Assembly: GCF_050003625.1 (NCBI RefSeq) | Contig: NC_134398.1 | Span: 72,407,635 to 72,471,634, forward strand | Direction of reading: 5' to 3' | Origin: Haematobia irritans | Lineage: Eukaryota; Arthropoda; Insecta; Diptera; Muscidae | DNA: 64,000 nucleotides | Shown here: positions 23,021-33,311 of the stretch, in pieces | Numbering within the stretch: the stretch's first letter is position 1 | Layout: each line of letters begins with the position of its first letter | Translations under genes and position numbers: made by a program | The notes under the pieces: generated by a model | Databases searched by the model: none | What the model was told of the DNA's origin: nothing | What the model saw: the letters and a program-made list of their open reading frames with translations, nothing else

Positions 23021-23319
23021 TTACACCACCTCAGTAATGCTGGTGACGTTTTCTAGGTCCACCAATAATCTACAGCTATATGCCTCTAAAATTCGATTAC
23101 ACCTTACAAAAAATGCAGGACACTTACACAAGAGGTGTTTAATTGAATCCTTTTCCTCCGCATCATGACAGCTCATACAGTAGTCATTGTACTTCGCTCC
23201 ATTAGTTTTTCCAAAATCGCCTATCAGTCTGCGATCCGTTATAGCAGATATCCGGAGTGATATCTGACGTCTTGAGAACACTAGCATTTCTAATGTGCGG
23301 TTTAAGTTTAAATGGGGCC
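23021..23319 (-). pseudogene. C-terminal end of an I/R1-type LINE ORF2 (composite copy 1)
   Basis: The frame reads PHLNLNRTLEMLVFSRRQIS, then ITDRRLIGDFGKT and CMSCHDAEEKDSIKHLLCKC, a CCHC-type zinc motif, ending TSITEVV. It is cut at 23,319 by the 5' end of the insertion. Its last codons fall in a segment that matches the SINE body in antisense. Confidence 0.75.
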
Positions 23320-24305
23320 GGCAGAAGTACGCAGGCAGTTGAATGTCAGAGTCGATGGCGCAACAATTCCGACAACAAATTACCCCAAGATTCTCGGGGT
23401 CACATTCGACAGCCTTTATAAATCGTCCGCCCATTACACTGCAATTTGTGATAAGCTCCGCGGTAGAATCAAGGTCCTCAAGTCGCTTGCCGGCAGCACT
23501 TGGGGTGCGGACAAAGAAACCTTGTTAACTACATATAAGGCAATTGGCCGGTCAGTGGTAAACTATGCAGCGCCAGTGTGACCACCTCAAACGAGCGATA
23601 CGCAGTGGAATAACATACAGACCTGTCAGAACGCTGCCCTTAGAACCGCAAAAGGATGTCTCCGCAGTACACCCCTGGATCACCTTTATACGGAGACCAA
23701 GATCATCCCAGTGCGTCGACACAACTACATGTTGTCAAAGCAGTACCTCTTGGGTTGTCATCGAAGTTGTCATCCGAATCACCATCTTTTGGATAGACAA
23801 CCTCCACCCAGGAATGTAAGGGTTGATCTTCACCTTCTAGAGCCCGAGATCCAGCGTTACAAAAGAGAGCCTCTAGATCAGGCAGCATACCAGACAGGTC
23901 TGAACAGGATTCATGAGGATACTGTAGCTGAAGCGGTGAGAAGCTACAAGGTTAATCCTGTTCTCGGAGTTCGACCGCCGCCCATTGCACCGGAGGAGAG
24001 AGACCTCCCACGGCAGACAAGGATAGTTTTGGTCCAACTAAAATCAGGCAAGTGCAGCCGCCTCAATTCATACTTATCAGTGATTGATAGCAGCGTAGCT
24101 GACGTGTGTCCCATATGTAATCAAGGGCCACATGACACTCGTCACCTTTTTGCTTGCCCAGCTAAGCCTACACGTCTCACTACCAGATCACTCTGGACAC
24201 ACCCCATCCTTGTCGCAGATTTCCTTGATCTGGCTACCAGCTGAACTACAAAAGCATAGAACAAAATGGATGAAACTACATTAAAAACTGTTACAACAAC
24301 AACAC

Positions 24306-24740
24306 GATGATGACGACAAGCTGCTTTTCTACTATAGAAGACGCACCTTACCTTTGAAAACAACGTGTACAACACTGCCCAGTGACATGGACACCAGAAA
24401 TTTTAAAATATGTATATATTCTTAGTTTTTAAGTAATTTTCAGTATATAGGTTTTAACATTAATTAAAGAAAAAAACATTAGAGCTTAGGCCTTTTTTAG
24501 TTTGTCCAACTTTTTGGGGCATTATAACCTTTATTTTTAATATTTTAAGTAGTGATTCACTCGCCTATAGTCCAACTAGAGCGACATTTGAATGCTTTAA
24601 TTTTTGTATGCTTTTGACATTTATTCAAAAGTATGTTTATTTACTGTTTTTTCGTTAGAGTAGACCGTCTCTAGTATTAAGGATAGATTATTTAAGGACA
24701 TTATACTGGTCAATAAAAGTTCCCTAAGTCAAATAAGTCG
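24306..24740 (+). pseudogene. Jockey LINE ORF2 C-terminus and 3' UTR
   Basis: It starts GATGATGACGACAAGCTGCT, then ACAACACTGCCCAGTGA, the ORF2 end, then a UTR with AATAAAAG near 24,713. The same end occurs at 37,108-37,515 and, more diverged, at 52,780-53,170. Only the extreme 3' part is left here. Confidence 0.65.
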
Positions 24741-25464
24741 CGGTAAAATAAAATAAATACTTCACAGTTCAAGTGCTTAAAAAATTAAACTAAACTAATG
24801 CTATGTTACCACTGACTCGTTTTCCTCATTCGTTTTTCCAAAACGCTTCACCGTTCACACTGATTTGAGATGTTTTAGCTTGACAGCTGCCATGGAAACT
24901 AGAAATTCACATATACTCTTAATTGAAATATATGCAACGTTTGTTCACATAAATAATAAAATAAAAATAAAAATAAACTCTTTGTTTATTCGTTTTTTTT
25001 TCTATGAAATTTATTTCAATAATACGACATATATTTTGAAAAGGGTATGTTCAGTTAGAGCGTACTCCAAATTAGGGTTTACATTATAAAATTGGCGTGT
25101 TTTTGAGGAATACTTGTGTTTTGAACTTGATTTTTTATAAAGGGAAAACATTTCAAATCCCAAAACAGGCTTGGTGAGAACGCCGTATAAGAACACTCTT
25201 ACTTCTTTGCTGTCGGCTTCTAGCTTTTTTTAACTCAAAGCCGTTTTTGATGTCGGCTCGCTTATTAATCAAGCTTGTTTGAAACAAAATTTGTTGGAGA
25301 AGTTTTGAAACAAAATTTAATCTCCAATTTGCTGAGAAAACCATCACCTTACCTGTATTTTTGACAATTGCATCGTAGTTGTCAGATTTTTTTTTTATTT
25401 AAAAAATTAGGTTTTATTGTCAGATTTTTTCTTAAACTAGTTACAGCTATAGTACAAAAATTTC
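24741..25464. repeat. Unclassified repeat shared with 37,516-38,329
   Basis: It contains GAAACTAGAAATTCACATAT and AACGCCGTATAAGAACACTC blocks that recur downstream in the same order with indels. No recognisable protein is encoded on either strand. It links the Jockey 3' end with the LINE/Penelope composite in both places. Confidence 0.6.
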
Positions 25465-27545
25465 CCTGTTAAAATGACTATTAATAACAGGGGACATAAC
25501 GATTTTTATTATCTTATTTATTACTAATATATAAAACTAAGAACTTAAAAATATAAATATGTACAATTTCCCTAAGAGCAACTATCGTGCTAAACTGTAA
25601 ACGGTGTCGTCAACGTCTAGTGTAACGTCTATTATAAAACACGAGCTTCTCATCCCTAAGGTGAAGTCCCTGTCTGTAATAGACATGTATTTATTTATTA
25701 AAATCTTTATTATAATCACAATGTGTACCAAAAATTTATTTAGGCTACCGATGTGGCAAGTGTGGAAGATTGGCCGGACTGATGTCCTGTACCAAACTAC
25801 CCATTTCTAACGGATTATCTATATGTCACTAAAAAAATGTTGCAATGTCCCTCGGGTATACCAATCGTTGCAACCATATCACTAGAGTAGTATTCGCCTA
25901 CTCTTATACTAAATGCCCTTTCCCTAAGTAAGTCCGCGACGATCCTACATACAATAGAATCAAAACCTAATACTCTCATTTTGTATATGAGAGCTCATGC
26001 CAAACACTATCAAATGCCCTAGAAAAATCGAGATCAACGGCGATAGTAACGTTGGGTAATCGTTTGTATACAGTTGACACTACGCTTATGTCCCGTTTTT
26101 GGATGCATAACCAGGCCTTAAAGCCAAATTGGCTGTCAGACAAGATCGTCGAGTATTAAATACTCGAAAAGTTTACCGAGCGATACCAGTAAACTATTCG
26201 ATTTGTCGGATGAAATTCTAGTCTTTATTTTTGTTCCTGTCGTTCGATTTACATACATATGTATACCTTTTGGCGTATGTCCGACCCGTCTTGATTACAT
26301 TTTATTTTATACAATAAATTTGACTTGTCATGTTTAACTTTTGATTTTGTCTTGCTATACAGATGGTCAATTGTAATGTGTGTTCTGAAAGCGAGTTGTA
26401 TATTGTTCTTGTCACACATTTTAGAGTTTTTCAATCTCTCAGAGAAACCAGGATAAAAAGTGGCAGTTTTATATATTTTTGGCTCTTTATTCATATTGTC
26501 CTTTTTTATCAAGGATTTTGATTATCATGCATTTGTGACGTTTGGAATAAGAATTGATCAATCACCCAGAAGCTGTGTCTTTTTGGAACCAGTCAAGAAG
26601 AATACTATTTGCTTGGGAATTTGGGCTTATATACCATTTTACAACCGAAAAAATATGAATGGACATATTGATGTTATCGCTCCTCTAATCTGTGTCGCCA
26701 TATGTCGACCAAACACTAAAAAGTTTTTCAGCGGTGGATTACACCACCTCAGTAATGCTGGTGACGTTTTCTAGGTCCACCAATAATCTACAGCTATATG
26801 CCTCTAAAATTCGATTACACCTTACAAAAAATGCAGGACACTTACACAAGAGGTGTTTAATTGAATCCTTTTCCTCCGCATCATGACAGCTCATACAGTA
26901 GTCATTGTACTTCGCTCCATTAGTTTTTCCAAAATCGCCTATCAGTCTGCGATCCGTTATAGCAGATATCCGGAGTGATATCTGACGTCTTGAGAACACT
27001 AGCATTTCTAATGTGCGGTTTAAGTTTAAATGGGGCCATATATGCTTTGTGTCATTACAACCCTTGCAATTCTCCCATCGAACATTTGCCATCATAATAG
27101 CCTTCTCACGCAGTAAGAGCTTGCAGGTGGGCAGAGGCATATCAACAGATTCTAGATCCTCTGGGATATGTAAGGTAGTACGTAGCCTGGGTAATTCATC
27201 CGCTTCGCAGTTCCCCGTTATTTTCCAATGGCAAGGCACCCATATTAGGTGAATATTGTACTGCGCTACCATCTCGTTCAGAGACTTGCGGCAGCCGATG
27301 GCCGTTTTCGACTGTTTGGCCAAAATGTCTAAAGGCAATAGATGCAGCATTACATTGAGGGAGTCTGTCTTACTGAATGCGCCTGAGATACACAAGCACG
27401 CCATACTCTGAACTTTGTCTAAACTTGTCGGCTGATGAACTGCCGGCCACCAGACAGCAACACCATAGCATTATAGGTCTAACTACTGTCGTGTATAGCC
27501 AATGCACAATTTTCGGTTTTAGTCCCCACTTTTTAAACTCTTAAA
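25465..27545 (-). mobile_element. Parent-type LINE/Penelope composite (copy 2)
   Basis: The segment 25,465-27,037 is the partner of the 1,573-bp insertion at 21,747. This copy continues upstream on its own minus strand to about 27,545 with more of the RNase-H-type LINE. Penelope text is at 26,512-26,215 and the LINE RT fragment at about 26,210-25,830. Because it continues past the insertion's 5' end, it is the better candidate for the source. Confidence 0.7.
26739..27545 (-). pseudogene. I/R1-type LINE ORF2 with RNase H and C-terminal zinc motif
   Basis: It starts with KIVHWLYTTVV-like text near 27,520 and GVAVWWPAVHQPTS. The open frame 27,404-26,739 includes SMACLCISGAFS, HLIWVPCHWKITGNCEADEL (the RNase H C-terminal signature VP-H-x-x-x-x-x-N-x-x-AD-x-L) and CMSCHDAEEKDSIKHLLCKC. 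LINEs of the I and related clades carry RNase H at the end of ORF2. The 5' part (endonuclease, RT) is missing. There is a stop and frame shift above 27,410. Confidence 0.8.
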
Positions 27546-27549
27546 TAAT

Positions 27550-27985
27550 CAATAAAAAAGAAAGATTCCCGGTTTTTCCACCCCTTTTTAACGGGACAAT
27601 TTATAATGAAAGACGAAAGTCACATTGGCATAACAGGATATTGAATGGGCTAGTCTTACACAGCAATTTAAATTTACAAACAAAACAATGCATTTCTAGA
27701 AAAATGATTTTCATGCTAAGAAGTAGTGAATTTAAAAAAGTAAGAATGTCGTGGTAAAGGTCATATGTAAGAAATTTTTAATGCAAGTGAATAACAAAAA
27801 AACATCAAGTAAAGTGAATGAACAAAGTTATACCGTGGCCTGTGGCTATAGTGGAAGACGCTGCACCTATCAACAGTTAAGTGCCAAGGAGCAAGAAATA
27901 GAAATGGTAACGCAGGCATTTAATGTCCCTTCTATCGTTGAAGCCATGAACCCTTCCACAAAAATATGATTTTGTTGGGCATCTG
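27550..27985. other. No clear gene; short open frame 27,751-27,969
   Basis: The 72-codon frame at 27,751 (plus) has no family I recognise. Its place just before a Jockey ORF1 relic suggests it may be the N-terminal part of that ORF1. The rest is A+T-rich with no feature. Confidence 0.3.
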
Positions 27986-27989
27986 AGGA

Positions 27990-28870
27990 ACCTGGCTTCT
28001 CGAAGAAACAAACAAACATGAACAACCTACTCGTCCATTATAGCAAGGCGAAGGAAATGTTAACAGCAAGGAAATATAAATTCCACATCCAAGATGACTA
28101 ATCCTTTACAATATATTGATTGATGGATTAGCTGATGAATACTCCAAAGAGGAAAAGTCGACTTTACAGTGGAAATCATGTACACTGCCCCGCTAACAAC
28201 AAACAAATGGATTCTCAGATGCTCGAGGAAAAATCCTAGATTGTATTGTTCAGTTGAAAAAAGACACGAGGAGTAAGTTCCTCAATGCCACAACTGCAAA
28301 CGTTTTGGTAACGTTGCATCAAACTGTGGCATGCAATATAGATGTGTAAAGTGTACACAACCCCATGGTCCCGCCAAGTGTACTATTCCATCCAAGAAAG
28401 AAATAGATGAGAACCCAAATATGCAAGGAAGCTCATCTTCGCAACCCCTTCACTGTTCCATCTGTGAAGTCGAAGGCCATGCCGCTAGCTCACGTGAAAG
28501 CCCATATTAGAGAAAGTCGCAGCAAAGAAGGAAGCTGACAAGGAAGAAATGGCGAACCAAGCAGTTCGCTTGACCCGCCAAAGTATACTCCATGCAAATG
28601 TTGTTCGCCCTGCAGTCAGCAGAGCAGCGCCAATTGCACCAACTCCAATGACACCAGCAAGGCCATAACGGCCCAACCCTGCTGGAAACGATGCCATTAC
28701 AGCTGGAAGGAATATACACAGTGGCTGACTTCTAGGGTAAAGGAGTACTGGAAGTGATGAAGGACATCGATGCATTCGCTCAACATTTTAAGGAAGTGGA
28801 AGATTCTGAAGGTAGACCAGGGCCAGATTTTGAAGAGGCAAAAAGTGTACAGTCAGGGGGTGGGGATCGT
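27990..28870 (+). pseudogene. Jockey-type LINE ORF1 (gag) relic
   Basis: Reading across frames: NLLVHYSKAKEMLTARKYKF (about 28,026), then zinc knuckles CHNCKRFGNVASNC (near 28,270), CVKCTQPHGPAKC and CSICEVEGHAASS (near 28,460), then KKEADKEEMANQAVRLTRQ and an Ala/Pro-rich tail. This is the CCHC array of Jockey gag proteins, which bind nucleic acid. In the first knuckle the His is replaced by Asn. There are several stops and frame changes. The closest relative in the window is 35,370-35,890. Confidence 0.75.
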
Positions 28871-28930
28871 GGGATAATTTATTCTAGGCATTAATTTTGG
28901 TTTTTTGAATTTAAATTATAGTTAATGAGA

Positions 28931-29560
28931 TGAGAAAGCCAGTTTTATGACGTAAGTGAACGAGAGAGAACTTTAATTTGATGTATCGTGAGTGCTTGGC
29001 GTGTGAATGTTTGGTTTGTTATAGTGTCTTCAGGTCATTGATGATTCACTCAGTGCTAATAAAGACCGATATGTTTGTTTGTTCTTTATATCTTAATTCT
29101 ATTTAATGGGATGAGAAAGTAAGTTTTATGACGTGAATGATCGTAAGAGAACTTTAGTATGATGTATCGTTAGTGCTTGACGTGTAAAAGTTTGGTTTGT
29201 TCTAGTGTCTAGAGGTCATTTATGATTCACTCAGTGCTAATAAATATCGTTATGTTTGTTTGTTCTTTATATCTATTAATGCGGTGAGAAAGTAAGTTTT
29301 ATGACGCGAGTGATCGTGAGAGAACTTTAATTTGATGTATCGTGGGTGCTTGGCCTATGAAAGTAGGGTTTGTTCTTATGTCTAAAGGTCATTGATGATT
29401 CAGTCAGTTGTAATATAAATTGGAAAATTTGTTTATGGCTGATATTTAAATTGGAGTTCATAAGGTGAACAAATAAGTTTTATGACGTGGGTGTTCGTGA
29501 TCGAGTTTTCAAATTGTATAGCATTGGCTGTATGATTCTAGTGAAATTTTGGTCCCAGGC
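28931..29560. repeat. Satellite-like tandem array, ~178-bp unit
   Basis: Starts of TGAGAAAG...AGTTTTATGACG occur at about 28,931, 29,112, 29,285 and, degenerate, 29,466, giving periods of 181, 173 and 181. Each unit also has TTTGATGTATCGT and GTCATTGATGATTCA(C/G)TCAGT. About 3.5 units are present, with increasing divergence to the right. Confidence 0.85.
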
Positions 29561-29812
29561 AATTGTTGATATCAAAAACGTGAAAAGTTAAATGCTTATA
29601 AATTATATTAATCAAAAAGGTAACAAATCTCATTTAGAATGGAAATCATATCTTCTTTGGTGGTAAACAACAGAACCCCTGAATACAGATTTCTTTTTTG
29701 TTTTCCCATTACCTATGTTCCTGTGGAAAACAAAAATAGGCTGAAACTCTTTCTTTCCCATTTCTAATTTTAGTTTGTGACTTCTCTCTTCCGAAACTAG
29801 AAGAATCATTTA

Positions 29813-31147
29813 TTATACCCTCCACCATAGGATGGGGGTATATTAACCCAGCAAAAAAAGCGTCGCCAAAAAAGTAATGAAAATGTTCTTTTTGGATCCG
29901 AAAGTGGTGCAAAATTGACGCAGAAGAAGGATTCTAACGCTTGTTGGAAACTTTTGACCTCAAATATTTTCAAAAATTCACAATTTTTTCAGATTGAATT
30001 TAGCATTTTTTCGACAAAATTTAAATGACTTGTAGCATTTTATGATTTCTTACTCTGTTTTTAACCTATTTGAAACAAAAAAAATTAAAATTACCCATTA
30101 AAAGTATGAAAAAAAACAAGTTATAAAAAATTGAATTAAAAGAACTTCCTGGGTAGTTAAAATAAGGAACATCATTGGGAGTGCATCTTTTGGAAGTGCT
30201 TTTAAAGTCGTGTCTTTGGAAGAACTTCCAATTTTTTTTCCTGGGAACTTTGTCATTCCGTTTGTAACACATCGAAATATTGCTCCATAAAGACCCCATA
30301 AAGTATATATATTCTGGGTCGTGGTGGTCTGAACCATATCGGACCACTTTTACGTATAGCCCCCATATAAACGGACCACCAAATTTGGCTTGCGGGGACT
30401 CTAAGAGAAGCAAATTTTATCCCATCCTGCTGAAATTTGGTACATGGTGTCAGCATATGATCTCTAACAACCATCCATATCGGTCCATAATTATATATAG
30501 CCCTCATATAAATCGATCCCCCGATTTGGCTTGTGGTGCCTCTAAGAGAAGCAAATTTCATCCGATCCGGCTGAAATTTGGTACATGGTGTAAGTATATG
30601 GTCTCTAACAACTATGCAAAAATTGGTCCACATCGGTTAATAATTATATATAGCCCCCATATAAACCGATCCCCCGATTTGGCTTGCGGAGCCTCTAAGA
30701 GAAGCAAATTTCATCCGATCCGGCTGAAATTTGGTACATGGTGTTAGTATATGGTCTCTAATGACCATGCAAAAAATGGTCCACATCGTTTATTAATTAT
30801 ATATAGCCCCCATATAAACCGATCCCTAGATTTGACCCAACTAGGTCCATATCGGTCTATAGTTATATATAGCCCTCAGATAAATTAATCCCCAATCACA
30901 CAAAAATTGGTGCATATCAAGTTCATAATTGTATATAGTCCCGATATAAGCGACACCCATATTTCTGGCTCTCTACCAATTATGGACTAACTCACAATTT
31001 TGAAAACGATGTTAAGAAGTTTTAAGATACCACAACCCAAGTAATTCGATTGTGGATGACAGTCTTTCGTAGAAGTTTCTACGCAATCCATGGTGGAGGG
31101 TACATAAGATTTGGCCTGGCCGAACTTACGGCCGTATATACTTGTTT
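29813..31147 (+). repeat. Dispersed fly repeat (TATACCCTCCACCATAGG type)
   Basis: It begins TTATACCCTCCACCATAGG and ends GCCGTATATACTTGTTTT, with CCATGGTGGAGGGTA near 31,090 as the inverse of its start. Three or four internal subrepeats contain TATATAGCCCCCATATAAAC and CTCTAAGAGAAGCAAATTT (about 30,350-30,830). A MITE is nested near the left end. I see no credible coding; the 155-codon frame at 30,280 is the repeat read through. Confidence 0.75.
29847..30245. mobile_element. 399-bp MITE nested in the dispersed repeat
   Basis: The termini CCCAGCAAAAAAAG (29,847) and TTTTTTTTCCTGGG (ending 30,245) are imperfect inverted repeats. Removing it rejoins GGTATATTAA with CTTTGTCATTCCG, the usual continuation of this repeat family, leaving an AA duplication. 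Its left 75 bp match in inverse orientation the interior of the hAT element at 2,666-2,738. Confidence 0.7.
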
Positions 31148-32336
31148 TTTTCTTTCATATGTGACAAAACAAAAAACAAAAATGGTTAAATATATTTGTG
31201 GAATGTGCAATATGGGATCCCCTTACAAAAAGATGTTTAATCGTCACATTGTTAAACATTGTACTTTGTGCTTTAGGCTATTCCCAAGTCAACCTATGCT
31301 AAAACTGCATTATGAAAAAAATGTAGATTAAACGAGAATAGGATGGAACTCCCATCAACTAGTAGCGGTACGCTTTCTCAGGGATTGATGAGGGAAGATG
31401 TTGCCATGGAGCTCCTTAATGTTAAGCAGCTAGGATGTCAAAGAAGTTTCGAGGGACAACAGCCAGCCGATCAACAGTCAGCCGTTAACTTTAATAGCCA
31501 GCAGAATAGTAATCATACTTCAACCACTAGCGATGTAAGAATGAGTGATATCATTCTTTCATCGTCTAACCAACAGCAGCAACAACAACAACGTAAAAGT
31601 TGGCGTAAATAAGTCAAGAGCGCCTTTAGGAAAAGAATCGCCATATACGAGTATAAAAATGTTGCGAATACACTTATACCTGAACATTTTCTGGCTGAGA
31701 CAAAAAGCGATTTAGCCCAAATGTTGAAAGAAAAAGTGAATGAACACAAAACTGTTAAATTCAACATTGAGGTTGTGGGCGAATATGTGAAACCCGCAGA
31801 AGAGGCTGCCTCTTATATGAGTGAAGAAGGTGTCAACATACCGAAGAAAATATATCACATAACTAAAATGATAATGAGTAGTAAATATGATGACATTGCT
31901 AAAAAATTAGATCATCATTTCGATTGTGCTCTAAATAAGACGTCCGATTTCCAAGAACGTGATTCAGGCTGGGCATTAAAAAAATCGAGAAACTGGGAGT
32001 GAGTGTGAATAGATGCAAAGTTATCAGTGGAAGTGGGTACGTTTTAACACCTACAGTATTAAAAACAAGAGGGCAACACTAAATATTGATAATGCTGATG
32101 AATACTGTTTTAAATGGTGCTTATAATCCCCATAGACCAAAGAATAATCCACATAGACCTTCTTCATATCAGATCGATATAACACAAGATATTATAACAA
32201 GAGAAGATGGAACAATATTAAATTTCACGGATCTACAATTTTCTCCAATTAACCAAATTGAAAAATTTGAAGAAATGAATCCAGAAATTGCTATTAATGT
32301 CTTCGGATTTGAGGAAAATGAAGTCGTGGGTCCCTA

Positions 32337-33134
32337 CACTGTTAGAAAAATATGTTTTTCATATGTTCCGATATAAACAAAATTTGTGTTCGGGCACAAT
32401 TTTTAAACACAATATATTTAAGTGCAAACATGTAATGTTCCTAAAATAACACAAAATGTTTGGGACACATATGTTAATATGTTCGAATATATTATGTTTG
32501 GGGCATGAATGTTTCATAAAAATAATATGCGTGAATGTAAACATATATAAATTTACAAATTTCGAGTAAACATATATATGTTGTGATACTTTATTCAGAG
32601 AGCGACAGAGAGAGAGAGAGTTAGTATAGAGAAAGAAATAGAGATGGAAACCGGGAGGGTTGAATAAAAAGATATCAACATAACACAGCGAGAGAATGAA
32701 ATGAGAGCAATTTCTGTGAAACCGCTTGTATGTTGTTTCGGAAAATTGTTTTATAATATGGCCAAAAATTTGGTATGCTTAAGTCTAAATATTATTTAAT
32801 TTGAATAGTAGATTGAGTATTCGGAATAAAGAGAATAGACATTCGGAACCAAGAAAACAGACATTTGAAAAAAAACAGCGTATTTGTATTACAGAAAAAG
32901 ATGCGAAGAACTCAAAAATTTCGTGGAAGTTAAAAATAAGTGAGGGAATGAACACAATCTTCTTTGGGGAATTCTTCCAAGCATATACTATTTTTGGACT
33001 CAAAATGCTTCCAAACATATAATATGGTCACATAAAACAAACATATTAATGTTTCGGCGGTATCCAGTAATATATGTGCTTCCTGCAAAATATGTTTGGA
33101 ACATATGTTAGAGAAGCGATTTTTTTTGAGGGTG
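32337..33134. mobile_element. 798-bp TA-flanked MITE inside copy C polymerase
   Basis: It begins CACTGTTAGAAAAA and ends TTTTTTTGAGGGTG, imperfect inverted termini. TA lies on both sides (32,335-32,336 and 33,135-33,136). Removing it with one TA restores the reading GPYYSTKF, which aligns with GPYFKT in copies A and B. The interior is rich in short ATATGTT and CATATGT motifs. The TA target suggests a Tc1/mariner-related family. Confidence 0.8.
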
Positions 33135-33235
33135 TACTATTCTACCAAATTCATATACAGGAAAACTGTAAATTTGCTGCTATTGACTGATGAGGATGGA
33201 TCTTCACACTATATTTTGGTGACGGATTTATCGAG

Positions 33236-33311
33236 GTAATTTTTTTATAATACCTTTAACGTATTTTTTAGATATATATTTTAATTATAATCATTTTACC
33301 TTGATTTCCAG
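33236..33311 (+). other. Spliceosomal intron in polymerase copy C
   Basis: TTATCGAG is followed by GTAATTTTT; the intron ends TGATTTCCAG before ATTAATAAAG. Splicing joins DLSR to LIKKQ, the same codon and phase as in copies A and B. Confidence 0.8.

Larger units (their letters stand above)
21747..23319 (-). mobile_element. 1,573-bp composite insertion with 28-bp direct repeats
   Basis: The LINE above is interrupted here. The same 28 bases (GGCAGAAG...GAATGTC) lie at 21,719-21,746 and 23,320-23,347. The insert matches 25,465-27,037 with no net length change (constant offset 3,718). On the minus strand it carries the C-terminal end of an RNase-H-type LINE, a Penelope GIY-YIG-region fragment, then an RT fragment of another LINE. 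Confidence 0.85.
21303..24300 (+). pseudogene. 5'-truncated Jockey-type LINE ORF2, split by an insertion
   Basis: Parts are 21,303-21,746 and 23,320-24,300. The first part starts in RT motif A (KAFDTVNH), then QGVPQGGVISPALF, and SYADDCTIMASG, the YADD catalytic box. After the insertion the frame resumes as VDGATIPTTNYPKILGVTFD and runs through the thumb and C-terminal zinc-like region (CPICNQGPHDTRHLFACP), ending at TGA near 24,243. The tail reads ACTGTTACAACAACAACA. There is one stop before the RT box (KPR*VKQGVPQ) and a frame change near 23,580. No RNase H is seen. The reading fits Jockey-like LINEs. Sequence upstream of motif A is missing, a usual 5' truncation. Confidence 0.8.

Noticed and set aside
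28485..28775. Minus-strand frame with signal-peptide-like Gly/Ala stretch (also 35,543-35,821)
   Set aside because: It is antisense to the Ala/Pro-rich end of Jockey ORF1, which reads sensibly on the plus strand.
28931..29560. CRISPR-like array
   Set aside because: The ~178-bp units are repeats without unique spacers, and the context is eukaryotic; this is a satellite.
30280..30747. 155-codon frame in the dispersed repeat
   Set aside because: The protein is a tandem reading of the 130-bp subrepeats and both strands are equally open; it is not a gene.
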